Positions 12,301-24,619 of a stretch of DNA of 64,000 bases are shown here, one piece after another. Position 1 is the first letter of the stretch. Each line of letters begins with the position of its first letter. The position numbers were made by a program, and so were the translations under genes. The notes under the pieces are model-generated. The model was not told where the DNA came from. It was given only the letters and a program-made list of their open reading frames with translations, and searched no databases. The stretch is from assembly GCA_030544235.1 (NCBI GenBank), contig CM060469.1, positions 13,820,017 to 13,884,016 on the forward strand, given 5' to 3'. This DNA comes from Lepturacanthus savala (Eukaryota > Chordata > Actinopteri > Scombriformes > Trichiuridae).

Positions 12301-12755
12301 AAACTCCAAAGTCACACAGCTCTCATAGCTAAAAAATGGTGTAAAAAGAAAAAAGAAATACAGCCAATCACACAATTTAAAATAAAAATGCACATCGGAG
12401 CACACACACACATATTGTACATCCTAATACATTTGAAAATAATATTCTGTATACAAAAAACACTCTGATCATAGAATTCAATGTGGAACACGGTTCTGTA
12501 AGACATACTGCGTGATATCGTCAGTAAAGGCCAGTTGTTTGATGTTAAAACTGTGTGCGCATGTCCTGCAGGGTTATATTTGACTTCCTATGTGCGATAT
12601 GAACCGTCTTTGTAGAACTGCTGCTGATACCATAATTTCATTTTTCTTTACACTGTGGGCCTCATGTGAAGGCCTCTGTGGCAGTGAGATATAGAAGTTT
12701 CTTTGAAACTTCAGATATGTTCTTTGTTCATAGTGTATATATGCGATCAAGTGGG
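12301..12755. other. non-coding interval
   Basis: No gene or element recognised. The sequence is unique and A+T-rich. Confidence 0.5.
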
Positions 12756-12805
12756 TGTGTGTGTATGGGTGTGTGTGTGTGGGGGGGGGGGGGGGGGGGG
12801 GGGGG
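12756..12805. repeat. (GT)n followed by a 25-G run
   Basis: GT repeats lead into 25 consecutive G (12781-12805). The run causes false Gly-rich frames around 12666-13297. A run this long is prone to sequencing error and could form G-quadruplexes. Confidence 0.9.
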
Positions 12806-12959
12806 CGGTCGGAGGGGCTTTTCTTTTTTTCGATCTTCCCTTTTTCCTCATCTCAAGTCTTGATTCTATATTTTTCTTCCCTTCCTATATCAGAAGCCTT
12901 TGATTCTGTCCTGCTTCTCAATTCTTCATGGAACTCCAGCATTTCAAAGAGTTCTTCTC

Positions 12960-13260
12960 TCCCCTCCTCCTTCCCAGGCGGAGTGCTGGCCAAGTCTGGG
13001 AGAGGGACTGCCCATCAGAGGTTGGCTGCTATCAGCAGGGGGCCGCATGTCTCCAATTCAGGTCAGCCTTGGCTACAGACGGGGACTTTAAAGCAAGCCA
13101 CAACGCGTCCTGTGATCCCAGTAAGCACGCTTGTTAGTGGAATTGATAACGGACCCATACACCTGGGTCCTCTGAAGTTGGCATGGCATTTTAAAGGGGA
13201 AGACAGGGAGCCAGGGCAGCCAGATACCGCATGCAAACGTGTCGAACCGAGGAAGGGAGG
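12960..13260. promoter_or_regulatory. candidate conserved non-coding block
   Basis: Unique, moderately G+C-rich sequence between the G run and a second G-rich patch (13264-13276). It is open in several frames but no family is recognisable and the frames overlap freely, so coding is unlikely. A regulatory role is inference from composition. Confidence 0.2.
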
Positions 13261-13299
13261 GGTGGTGGGGGGGGGGAAAGGTCTTTTTGGCATGTGACG

Positions 13300-15164
13300 A
13301 AACAGAATATGTTTGGGGGAGCGACCTAGAACATTGTGGAATTATGTACAAATACAGGGCATATGGCATGGAATCATTCTGAGAATCCTAAATATGTGTT
13401 GGCTCCATCATGTTACCCCCTGTAATTTTAATTGCAGAAAGTTTGAATGAAACGCAAATTAATACAAAATCATATGCACACATACACTATATGTTGTTGT
13501 TTTTTTCCAATTAAAATGACAAAATTGACCTTTTCGTTTGAAATGATATTATTCTCGTGTAAATCTGTGCGCATGTGCACCGTTCAGAAGCAGCAGTGCA
13601 GCTGATACAATATGTCCCAGCATTTCCCAACCCAACAACAGTAACGCAAGCGCCACGCTCAGATGCCACATTTATGATAATCAGAGTATAATTCATTTAT
13701 TGGGTCTACCTTTGCCATGTGTTGACCCCACGGCCATGTTGCCAGCTCACATCTGGCTGCGTGGTGCGCCGCTCAGTCCTGGATGGGATTTGCCCCTGGT
13801 GATGGGGCATCTGGGAGGCCAGATGAAGCTGAGGCTTGATGAGTGCTTTGTCTATTATGGATATGGGGCTTTATGGAGACATTGACAGCTGCACATTGAC
13901 AGTCTCCTGAGCAGGAGGCCTACTTCAGCAGTTGTGCTCTTTCTGTTGTCTAGCACACAGAGAACAAACACAGAGCTCTGACTGTTGGCTGCAACAGCAG
14001 GTTTAAAGTAAAACCTTATTCTAAAAGAAAGAGCAAGCATCACTTGGTGCTCTTCTTATTGTTGGTAACATTTAATCTATTTAGCTGAGTCAGAAATCTT
14101 TAAACCGGTTTATTTGATTTATAAAATTTAGTGTATAAACTGCATACATATGAAAAAATATTATCTTTGAATTGCAACTACCTAATGTCAGGCATTAGTG
14201 CGCATATCGAGTCTTGTTCCTCATAGCCTGCACCCACCCAATACATGCTTCTAAAAATTAAAGTCAAAATGATGCTATCAGCACATCCATTGTTCGCTCT
14301 GACAGTTAAAAGTGATAGGATCTGGGTCGGAGGAGTGGAAAGAAAGAGCTTGATGATGAACGCGAATGAAAGATCATCCACCGACAAGAGACATGTAGCT
14401 ACGGACCAGGCGAGTCGGGTTGACGTCCTCCAACCTTCCCTCCTGCCCGCCATTTGTGAAGGATTTGGGGATTTCATAATTTCCTGTTCTTTCTGAAAGG
14501 GGGATGGCAGCACCTGGTCCACACAGCTGTACTTCATTTAGAGAGCAATTTGAAAAGAGCGAGGGGGAGAGGAGAGGAGCGGAGCAGCCTTGTCATTAAG
14601 GGCTCCAGAATGGCCTCCGTTTGTTAGACACATGGCACAGAGTTAATGCTGCTGAATGGGGAATAGGCGCTGTTGATGCTGTCACAAATTTCTCATAAGT
14701 GCTACGACATCTGAAAAAGCCACTCCAAGTGCAGGGAGGGGGGAAATTCAAAAAGAGGGGTTTTTGTAGGTAATTGACAGCTGCGGCTAGGATGTAAGCA
14801 TGTGTTTCTGTCTGTTAAGATGGATATTCTATTTGTGTACCATTTCATCTTTCAGACACCTTGAAGTTTGTTGTGTATGCAGGTGACGGGCGTGCTGGAG
14901 TTTGTATAAATTGAGTTGACAATGAGAATAATAACCGGATTTGTTGGTAAACTAAGGTGATGCAAAGGTTTGTTGTGCAGGATGCGCAGCTGCCCCGCCT
15001 CTTCAGAGTTGATCTAATTGATTTTGACGTGCACATGTGCAGGGGAGAAAAAATAGTGAGGCGGGATCAAAGGCAAATGCTTTATTGCCACATCACAGGC
15101 CCCTGCTGCATTTTGAATTCTACCAATCTGTCCAAACAGTCAGATAAAATCCTGCAATGAAGAG

Positions 15165-15170
<6 letters not shown>
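13300..15170. other. non-coding interval
   Basis: No gene seen. Blocks at about 13725-13900 and 14560-14800 are unique and balanced in composition and could be regulatory. The overlapping plus and minus frames at 14178-14537 and 14245-14496 show no domains. Confidence 0.4.

Positions 15171-15237
<67 letters not shown>
15171..15237. repeat. (CT)n microsatellite, about 33 units
   Basis: An uninterrupted CT run on the plus strand. On the minus strand it encodes an artefactual Arg-Glu repeat within the open frame 15140-15391. Confidence 0.95.
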
Positions 15238-15238
<1 letters not shown>

Positions 15239-16183
15239 CTCGCTCTGTCTACTCCTCCCTTCCCCCTCTTTTTCGCTCATGCTACTCCCTGCCTCTTTAG
15301 AGTAAATCTCAAGTGGTAATAAGTGATGCAAGAGCCATGAGGGCAGTATGAAAACACTGATCCATGAAGGTAAAAACAACTTCCACAACAACTTGACAGA
15401 TGTTAAAGAACCAGAACAGGAGGAGGTAAAAATTAAAGTTTGCGAGTTCCAGAAACTGCCAGAGATGCACTACTTTACTCTGCATGACAGAGAAATGTGC
15501 CTCTTTCAGTATCCATGTCAAAAATAGTGTTTGTCTTTGTTTGTTGATAGTATAAATGCCCCACAAAGCCACAAAGTAGCTAATTCATTCATGCGTCCTC
15601 TCAAAAATAGGTGTTGCTGGAAATGACTACTTGCAGAATTTTTTTTAGACTAATTTCATGAAAAACTAAAATCTATATTGGCATCGCTTGTCACTCAGAA
15701 CAGGGTTATATAAAATTGGATGTTGTAACACCCCATTTTGGACTGAAGTCTATGTAAAAGCACATCGCAGATTAACTGGCAAATCAATTGAGTAAGGCAG
15801 TTCCTTTCACTGTTATGAATGCTGGGTAATTGCGTCCTAAGTTTTAGCGATCATTAGAAATCTGTATCTGCAAAATCTTTTTTCTAAATTGGCACTTAAG
15901 CAGAACAAGTATATCGAAAATAAGAGACACTGTCTTGGTTCCACATCTTACAAACACAGTAATTCACACAGCTGTCTTCTTCAGTAGTTAGCCATCTTGA
16001 CTGCTCAGTGAGCAGTGTGCTCATTGTTAATGAGATGTTAGTGTGTGGATCTGAAAATGTGTTCCTATGTGTGAGGGCAGTGTGTAATAACAGAACCACA
16101 GTTGGACTGTACATGCTGAGCTCAAAATGAGAGATACAATGAGATGAGGACAACATACACACAGGCGAGCGCACATGCACGCA
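15238..16183. other. non-coding interval
   Basis: No gene or recognised transposon. The A+T-rich unique sequence continues from the CT array to the CA array. Confidence 0.5.
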
Positions 16184-16225
16184 TACACACACACACACAC
16201 ACACTCTCACACACACACACACACA
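16184..16225. repeat. (AC)n microsatellite with one CTCT interruption
   Basis: Two AC blocks separated by 'ctct' at about 16205-16208. Confidence 0.9.
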
Positions 16226-16799
16226 TGCACCTGGCAGGTGTGTGAGGAGGCTGTGCGAACGATATGGTGTCGGGCTCCCACATCCGACCGGTCTCACAGA
16301 GCTGTGCTTCTCAAATGAGTCAGAAGCAAATCTTGTGGTAAAAAAGCTCACCAGTACAGAATATCCTTACAAAGCCCAACCAAGCACTATTATAAACGCA
16401 TATCGTTTAATACGTTTGTTTACTCGATCGTGCCTCCAGTTCCAACAGTTATTGACACTGACATAACAATGACGGATTTCTCAGCGAGAACTGGCACTAA
16501 GAAGCGTCCTTTTCAAGCAACCAACAACTTGACGAGATCTGTATGGAAACTTGTGGGTGGGCTATGCGGTTTGTCAAGAGTGCCTTTGGCAGGGCAGTGG
16601 TGGTAGTGATGGCAGTGGGTGGTGGTGGGGGTGGAGGGGGTCATGGGGGCTCTTGGCTGCTCTCCTCCCTCCTGTCAGCCCCCTCTCTCGGCCAGGCAGG
16701 CAGGCTGTGTTGGGCGGCCCGGCTCCTCGGTAGCAGATGCGAGCCCTCATGTCAGAGGCAGGCAGTGGCCCGACGGAGTGCCGCTCGTGCTCATACCTC

Positions 16800-17060
16800 A
16801 TTGAGCCATCTCCCCTAGCAGATGGCGCGCTGCTGCGGGCGCTCCTCTCCCCGATAATTACCAGGCCTCGCCACAGATGGAAATGTCAGTCAGCCTCACA
16901 GGTCCTGGTTCCTGCCACTGCCTCCGTCCGCGGCCCCTCTACCTAGGCCGGGCACTGCCAACACTCACCATGTGTTCTGTGACTGCTGACTAGGCAGGCA
17001 ACAAAAGAGAAATCCGCCCACATGAATATTCATGCAGGGATGTTAGGTAGCTAGCTGTAG
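16800..17060. promoter_or_regulatory. candidate conserved non-coding block with POU-like palindrome
   Basis: Unique sequence with a perfect 14-bp palindrome CATGAATATTCATG at 17021-17034, similar in form to dimeric POU/octamer sites. The upstream 16550-16830 segment is G+C-rich and open in several frames without any recognisable domain. The regulatory call is inference. Confidence 0.3.
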
Positions 17061-19879
17061 ACCAGGCTGGGCACCAGCAAATAGTTGGCCAGGTGCGGGT
17101 TGTGACACCGATTTCCAACCTCCTTTTGTCTTCCGTTTCTACCGTGTCACTGTTCACGTTGCACGAGCTGGTGCATTGAAGTGTGCCTTGATCAATCTCG
17201 TGTCACACTGAAAAAAGGGAATGGTGAAAGTATACCTAGTGCTTTGTACAGTTGTGGAATGACATATTTAGGAGATTAGGATAACTGTGTTTGCAAAATG
17301 GATTAATTCTAGCAGATGCCAGGACTAACCCCCACTTATCTGTGATAAGGTGACCAGATGTCTCAGCTTGGCAAAGGCAACACTCTCCGAGTTTTATTAC
17401 TCCGCGCCAAAGCATCCCCCGAGAAATTTCTCTGTGCATTCACAGATAATCTACCTTCGCAGAGAACAAGGCGACAGGGTTTTGCCTCTTTGTGTATTTG
17501 TCCGTGTAAGAATTTATGTGGACATGTTGCCTAGTTGTAGAAAGCTCAAGAAGATTAAACTAAAGTAAATACCTTTGTGCCGAAGTGCCAGCACGGCAAG
17601 GGAGGAAGACGGAAAGAAAGCCCTGGCTTATTGGAAATATCACTTTGGTACAAATCTAATAACAATGTTTCCCAAAAGGAAAGTAATCACTTTTAGAAAT
17701 CTTCAAAGGGCTTTAGCCTGTTTGTTTCTCAACGGGAATCATTTACGTACTTAAATTACATACGTGTTTGAGTGTTTATGTGAAAGAGAGCGTGTATTCC
17801 TCATTTCTTCACTCACTATATAAGTTAAAACATGATGAATTCTGAATTCTATTATGAATCATGTCATTGTCAAAAGTAATGAAATGCAGCTCTTGTTAAT
17901 ATTATGTATTTTGTCTGAGTGCAACCCTAAAAATCTATGATCACTAATTACAGGTGACTGCTTTAATCGCATGTTATACTCATACAATAACATTTTATGA
18001 CCCACATGTTTTTTATGCACTGCAATGTGTGCCTTGTAGTGCACTTCCTACTGCACTCCAATCTAATGTGCAGTGTCTCACCACAATGCCGTTTGCAGAT
18101 CACAGAAACCCACATTATAACAAGAATTGGCAGCGGTTAACAGAAGAAGTCATATGAGTCATTGTGAGGATGCCTAGAAGTTGTTGCGGGCAGTGATATC
18201 TTGCCATTTGCAGTGCACCACTTCTGACAGTTTGGAGCTCCAACCCACTGTGCAGGTGGTTTGGAGTCATACTCTAGCAAAGCAATGTGCAAAACAGCAT
18301 CAGAAAACAAAACTCTGCTCTAGTTTTGGCTGCAATGCAGGAGGAACATAGTAAAGGTCAACTTTGTGGGTCAACGAGAAGGAAGACAAATCCCTACTGA
18401 TCCAAAATTTAGTCACTGCTACATACAATGAATAGATTAGGTTGCCTTTATTAGCATATAGGAGAACAGACTTAGCAGAAATGGGAGATAATGTTTTTAA
18501 TATGTTTAAATTTGTATATAATTTAATAAAAATAAGATTTTTTTATCAGCTCATATTAGGTTGTTTTTACATGGATAAAAGTCTGCCATGTTGCATCGCT
18601 ATGTTCCTACAGTAGTCCAGAATGAACAAAGCAAACAATGGCTCCTAGAGATTGGCTTTTTTTGTTTTTTTATGGCCACCATAGGTTTTCCTACACATTG
18701 TGGAACTCAGTCGCTTGCAATCTGCAAAACTACCACTCAATGCCACCAGAACATTTCACACTGTACCTTTAAAAACAGGGCTAAAGATACTGCAGCTGTG
18801 GTTAAGGCTAGGGTGCATCCACAGTTAGCTCTTTTAACCCATTTCCTGTGATGTAACTGAGGTTGTATATAGCACAAACAGGGCAGAAACAATCTACTCA
18901 TAATGACTAAATGACTAAATGACTAATAACTAGCGTTGTTGAAAGCTGACTAGCCTAGCTTAGAGGCCCTTTCAGTCGTCAAACAGACTATAGGTAAGCA
19001 CCCTTAAAACCTCAAACTGCTTTTTCTCAATTATCTCTGTAGTCTGCCTTGTTCAGCCAAAGAACTTCAGGCAGACTGCCGACATGTCCTTGAACATCCA
19101 CCAGTTCCTGGGGCACTGTTACATGCAGTGGATGAACCCATTGTGACCTCTGCGGAGAGTGGCGATTGAATGGAGATTTCTCATCGACAAATGTGCAAAT
19201 TAGTTCCAACCATAACCATGTGTCATTTTATGTCCAGCAAAGCTAAATATGTAAATGTAGCTAGATAAGCAGCTGTAATGCATGCATACAGCTTGGTCAA
19301 TTGTGACGAGGGATAAAGTTTCGGTAGTCGAGTGGTGCAGAAGAATCAGTTTCATCAGGCGGATTAATCCTGGTGCGATTGCCAAGCCCTCGCTGACTGA
19401 TCTCTTGTTAGACAGACTGAGAGATGAAACTTGAAAACATATGATGCAACATGAGCGCAACGCAGTCAGCATAAAATAACCAGAAGAATCCAACCCTCTA
19501 CAAGACTGAAAGCTGTCTGCAAGTCAATAAAACATATTCTCTGTCAAACGCTTTTAAAAATTTTAAAAAGAAAGAAAAAGCTGCTTGTGTAATTAAGAAA
19601 AACCTGTGTCAATCCATCTATTACCAGCTAACAAAACGGGAAGAAACAGACAAGTGAATATACAGTGGTGTGTGCTTACATCATGTCTACATGTTGTTTA
19701 ATTATTTATCATTTAGCGGCCATAAGGCCTTTTGTCAAACCATGAGAGTGGCAGCACTCAATATAACCTCTGATCATAATTAAAAGTGGACAAATGAGAC
19801 TCAAGATATCACACCTTTGTGTGGTACAGATGCAGTTCAACAGAATGGCATCAGTGTGTCTCCTTTTCCTTTTTTCTTT
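17061..19879. other. non-coding interval
   Basis: No gene recognised. A small 8-bp tandem repeat lies at 18903-18926. Short frames at 18588-18851 and 19027-19209 show no domain. Confidence 0.45.
18903..18926. repeat. tandem repeat of ATGACTAA, 3 copies
   Basis: Three perfect copies of the 8-mer ATGACTAA. The unit resembles the short repeats that end some fish SINE and LINE tails, but no element body is evident upstream. Confidence 0.7.
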
Positions 19880-20230
19880 CTTCTTTTTGTCTTGGGCTGA
19901 CAAAGCTGGGCCCTCATTTCCATTCTGCCCATTATGCAAATGAGGACGATCACATATTGGTTCAGATGAGTAAAGCAAGTGCAGAGGCCAGGTCTCCTTT
20001 AGGACCAAGTGGAAATTTGCACTTAAAAGCCATTATGTGTGATAAAACAATGGCCCAGGTGCTGTGCCCTTGACCAAGGGCTTTATCGTCTCCTGTGAGG
20101 CAGAAAGTTGGTGTCACACCTGTTTCAGCCCCTTTCTGTCAGCGCCTGGCCCGGCTCATTCAGTCTGGCTGACAATTGAGTAGGGATGAAGCTGTCAAAA
20201 ATGAATTAAAGGTTTAAATGCTTTCTAACC
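19880..20230. promoter_or_regulatory. candidate conserved non-coding block with octamer site
   Basis: Unique, balanced sequence containing a perfect octamer ATGCAAAT at 19934-19941, immediately preceded by CATT. The layout recalls composite SOX-POU sites. Downstream, 20040-20220 is also non-repetitive. Enhancer function is inference from motifs and would need alignment and chromatin data. Confidence 0.3.
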
Positions 20231-21622
20231 CTCCACTCCGCTCACTTCTACATGTTAAACCTATAAACGTATTTATGATCACTGCCTGAAAACAACTGAA
20301 GAATTATCTTTTTTATATTTTATACAGTGGTGATGTTTGTTTATGTTGCCTATTTATTTAATAACCTTGATTTTGTGATAAAGCGTTGACCATGTTGTTT
20401 AACCTTGTTGAGTATTCTACATTTTCAGTAACTGTTTATTGTTATCAAGGGGGAATCCCATTTGATAGATTAACAACAAAGGCCATATGTTATTTGTGCT
20501 GCTAAGATTTTCGCTCCTCATACAATCCTGTTGTTAGTCCACGACCAAAGCTAAATCAGAGAGATTAGCACACGTCACCTAATGCATTCCATCAGCAAAT
20601 CACCTCAAATCCTATCAAACAATACCTACATTTGGCACCAAACCAAAGAAGAAGAAATCACCCCTCTGAGGATTTTTATCTGGTGGGAAGTTGTTGATAT
20701 GAGCATAAAAAACAGAGCTGCTATAAACAGAGATTTAAATACACGTTCTGCTAAATGTCACATTGTTGTAGCATATTAGCTGGCACATACCTTTTTAGGT
20801 ATATACTATATATAGTTCGCAAACATGCTTCTCTCTCATTTTAAATTGAGTATTCATAAGCAACCACAGTTGTCTAGGTTACCAACACTTCCAAATAATG
20901 TACAATATAGCTCCCTTAAAACCAACCAACAAACAGTGTTGGTAGAAATTCATTTCTGGATATTATGCCCTTCTTTGAATCCACAAAATACAATCCACTT
21001 TCAGATTGCCTAGATTTAAGCAATTCTTAATTGAAATTAGACTGTATAATGAGTCGTTACTTTAGTAGTACCTCACAATGGGGTTTATTTTAAGCCATTA
21101 GTCGATGCACTTTCAAACTATGCATATAACTTAAAAAACATTTTGATTCAAAGCAATTCAACACTAGGTCTTCTCGGGCCCTCTCATCAAGTCTAAGTCT
21201 TTAAAAAGAAGCTGTAAGACTGTAAGAGTTGTCTGTATGTGTGACAACACATACAGCGCTATGAAAGCTACAAGTTCCCCTTTGGGCTTTGTGCATAATT
21301 ATAATTTTGTACTAGTTTGATAAGATAAGAATGAACAATGGTTGCAAAAAAATGTTGAGAAATGAGTTCTCAAGTTGCTAAAGCCAATTATTTTCTCATG
21401 ATGAAAGTGTCCCTTTATCAACTGGGATCAAACTATGCAATTAACATTGGGAATAGATAAAGCATAAACACTCTCTACGGTTTGAAAAGGAAAAGCTGCT
21501 TCCATGGTGCTCTGCACATGAGCATTGTGCTTACATGAAATTGAATTCGGTCTGAATACTGCATGCACACTGCACTGCACTAAGGGCCTGCTGCTTTCAC
21601 AACCTGTCCTGAAGAGCGCGTG

Positions 21623-21624
<2 letters not shown>
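20231..21624. other. non-coding interval, A+T-rich
   Basis: No gene, transposon or array recognised. Confidence 0.5.

Positions 21625-21658
<34 letters not shown>
21625..21658. repeat. (AG)n microsatellite
   Basis: About 17 uninterrupted AG units. Confidence 0.9.
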
Positions 21659-21659
<1 letters not shown>

Positions 21660-21661
<2 letters not shown>

Positions 21662-22200
21662 ATCAGTCTGTTAAGGAGGGAGTGAGCAAAACAGGAAAAA
21701 GAAGCGCAGAGTAGTTCAGAGTGGGTGTGCGTGCATGAGTGAGTGAGAGAAAGTAAGAGTTGGGTGACCTTGTTACCAGTTGGGTTGAGTTGGACAGGCT
21801 GGTAGGAGGTTGCTGTCTACGGGGAGGGACAGACAGATGCTCGCTCTTCTCCCTGGGCAAAACATCTCGCCTGGTGCAGGCAGCACACAATCTGGCCCGG
21901 GCAGCTGTAACCCTAATGATCACTGGTGGCGCTGCACCTGACCGACCGACCAGCTCAACACTCACTCAGCCCTACCCTTCCCTTCTCTCCGCTCCCCGGC
22001 CCCGCGTCTCCTCTTTGACCTCCAACGCCTCCGAACTCCGAGTATAGAAACTAGTTGTGTTCACAGAGTAGTAGAGGAAGGGGGGCGCGCGGCTGCAACG
22101 AGAAGGTGGTTTAGAGCAGACGGGAGGTTAGGCGGGGGGGGGAGAAAGGTTGATATGCAAGTGATGGGGAAGACGAAAGAGGCGGGGGGAAGCGTTGAGC
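21660..22200. promoter_or_regulatory. CpG-bearing G+C-rich block, possible promoter or 5' exon
   Basis: G+C content and CpG frequency rise here, especially 21980-22190 (CCCGCG, GGCGCGCGGC and several isolated CG), against an A+T-rich background. Overlapping open frames on both strands (21663-21965 minus, 21760-22047 plus) have no recognisable domain. No TATA box or clear splice donor was identified. It could be a CpG island or a conserved block. Confidence 0.25.
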
Positions 22201-22379
22201 AAGATTAGCAACGCATGTTGCATGGAGACGTGTGGCCGAGGTAATCGAGACAAGATATGTTGGATGTATGGAAAAAAAATCTGTAAGTTATAAAAGAATT
22301 AGATCAAAGAGATGCAGTCGTAGAAATGCATGTAAGGGGTGAAGGAATGGAGAAAGAAGGGCGGAGGGGGGGTGTAAGG

Positions 22380-22770
22380 AGCTCCCATGCTCCCCTCCTG
22401 CTACCACTGATCCAGTCTGAGCTGCTTATCGGGTCTCTCCCACACCGCTCTCTGGTGTAAGGGCTCAAACTCCCGGGGCTCTGACTAGCTGCCTGGAAAT
22501 GTGTGTGGATATACAGTATGGATGGATACAGATGAAGGACTGGCAGGATGTATACGTCTATTGTGATGGCTGAACAATGACTGGCATTTTCAATATATTT
22601 ATGGCTGGGTGATTTGTCAGCGGGGGTCCAATAACATCAGACCAACTGATCAACCGTTTAATATCACATAATTTGCATGGGGAGCCTTAGGAGGTAGATT
22701 TAATAGAACATGGCTATTGCTCAAGGCAACATTAATGGGCGGCAGTAATACTCACTCCTCTGCATAGTGA
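22380..22770. promoter_or_regulatory. candidate conserved non-coding block with reverse octamer
   Basis: Unique sequence with an octamer in reverse orientation, ATTTGCAT, at 22671-22678, and an ATTAATGGG word nearby. It is not repetitive and not coding in any frame I can support. The call is motif-based inference. Confidence 0.25.
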
Positions 22771-24430
22771 GGATTACAGTCACTAACAAAGTTCTAAAAG
22801 AGAGGACTTATATATAGAATATTTTTTATGTGATATTTAGGTATAGTTAAGATTTAAATCACTTTGAGAGTGATTATTTTTTGTAGAGAATTGTTTTCTA
22901 CAATAGAGACGAATTATAGTTTTGCCAAACATGTTTTTTTGTTCACTGTGTGAATTATGAGTTGTAAGACTCATAATCCATATTAATCAAAGCTGAGCTG
23001 TTGTTTTCTCTCGCGTGCATCACAAACACGTTGCTCGTAAAAAGGTCATCTCCTACAACCTCCCGTGGAATACATTTTAATCCCAATTATTCGCTAATTC
23101 AGTTCATCAGTCTATCCGTTCAGTTCTGTGAGACAGTGCAATCTAGATTTCCAGGGGTGACAGCGATCTTGTCTGTTTCATGAGCTGCAATACTGATGAA
23201 CAGAGAATGATAGAAGATTCTTTTTTCTGGTCAAGTGTGCACTTTCAAAAGGGGGTGCTAGTTAGCTTCATTTGACTGCTCTGGCTGCTCTGCCTGTTCT
23301 GCGTTGAATGGGGTAAAAGCCTTGTTAGTCTAAATGACAGACGATAAGAGCACAACAATAGAGAACAGAGAAATTATCTCAAAAGCTGATGATTTGATTT
23401 TTATTTAAAGTGATTATTTTTTGTCATCGGTCCAATCAAAATGTCTGTGGGTGACAACTGAAAGAACCACGTTGCTATATGTCAGTCAGTCTTAAAATTC
23501 CCTTCTTTGCTGAGATGTTAAGAGGAAGAAAAACACATGTGAGTGTGTCTGTTTGTTGACAGAGGCAGAAAGTGCAAAAGAGCTGTAGATGGCAGCGAGA
23601 GAGAGACAGAGAGCATCTGTGAGTGAGAGAGGAAGCAGAGTGAGAGCTCGAGTGTGCGAGAAGGGGGATCGTGGTAGTGAGTGTGTTTGGAGATTGGCCT
23701 GGGCCAAGAATGTGTCCGTGACTGCTGCTCTGTGTATCTGCTTTGCCTGGGTGACACCGGTGACACAGACATTTCCCAGCAGCCTCCTTGCAGTCCTGAG
23801 CCACTGCTGCTCTTCCGGGAGCCAATCTACACAGACACACACGCACGCACACACACACGCACACGATCACTCCGTCTTTCCCCTCTCTAGGCCAGGCAAC
23901 AGGCTCCGTGTTAGCCTAAGCAGACCACGACTGTCAGAACCATATGACCCCGGCAGGGCTTTTCAAACTGTGCTGCTGCTCTGTAGCCAAGACTGCTCAT
24001 GTTCACAGTACGTTTCCAGCACAGCAGTTCTTTCGCTAGCGATTGTTATCCATCCATCAGCTCTGGTTTGGTGATTCGTGGGGCTCTACGGTGGAGTTAA
24101 GACGTCTATCGGCTATGTGTTGCAACTTTCAACACCGCTGCGTGGTCAAATGGGGCAAAAAGACAAGCGTTTCTATCAATAAAGGCATATCTGTCATGTA
24201 ATCCTCGAACGTCCATAAATAAAAAAAAAGACAGATAGAAAGACAGATAGGGGACAAAGAGGCAGGCAGGGTCAGAATACTTAAAATCATCCAGCCAGGA
24301 TCTGGAGAGAGTTCACATCCTCCTCCAGCAGCCCAGCTGTCTATCTGCCATGTTTTCTTTATCAGCCCCTCGTCATCCGGCAGCCCTGCACATGACCAAA
24401 TTAGTCCCAGTATCAGCCGTTATCTGTCCG
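22771..24430. other. non-coding interval with CA-rich patch
   Basis: No gene seen. A CA/CG-rich patch near 23835-23865 and GA-rich sequence near 23595-23640 explain the four overlapping frames in 23475-24074. None has a domain. Confidence 0.45.
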
Positions 24431-24436
24431 TGGATG

Positions 24437-24465
24437 GCCTGCCTGCCTGCCTGCCTGCCTGCCTG
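24437..24465. repeat. (GCCT)n tetranucleotide repeat
   Basis: About seven GCCT units. The flanks (24300-24430 and 24470-24620) are unique and compositionally balanced. A short stem (AAACCCAGG at 24520-24528 pairing with 24537-24545) lies in the downstream flank. Confidence 0.85.
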
Positions 24466-24619
24466 ACCAGAATCATTCTCTCCCCAGCCCTGTGCTATAC
24501 TAGCTGCTCCGGCCTGAGGAAACCCAGGCTACGGATCCTGGGTTTGAGCCTCAACAGACTCCGCAGAGCTCCGGCACAAGGAAAAAGGCCCTGCTTCCTT
24601 TTAAGGTGACTGGCCTTGC

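Noticed and set aside
12666..13297. 180-codon frame with poly-Gly
   Set aside because: Starts in a GT array and passes through a 25-G run. The remainder has no recognised domain and competes with other open frames.
23475..24074. Four overlapping frames of 84-161 codons
   Set aside because: They lie over GA- and CA-rich sequence on both strands, and no frame shows a conserved family signature.
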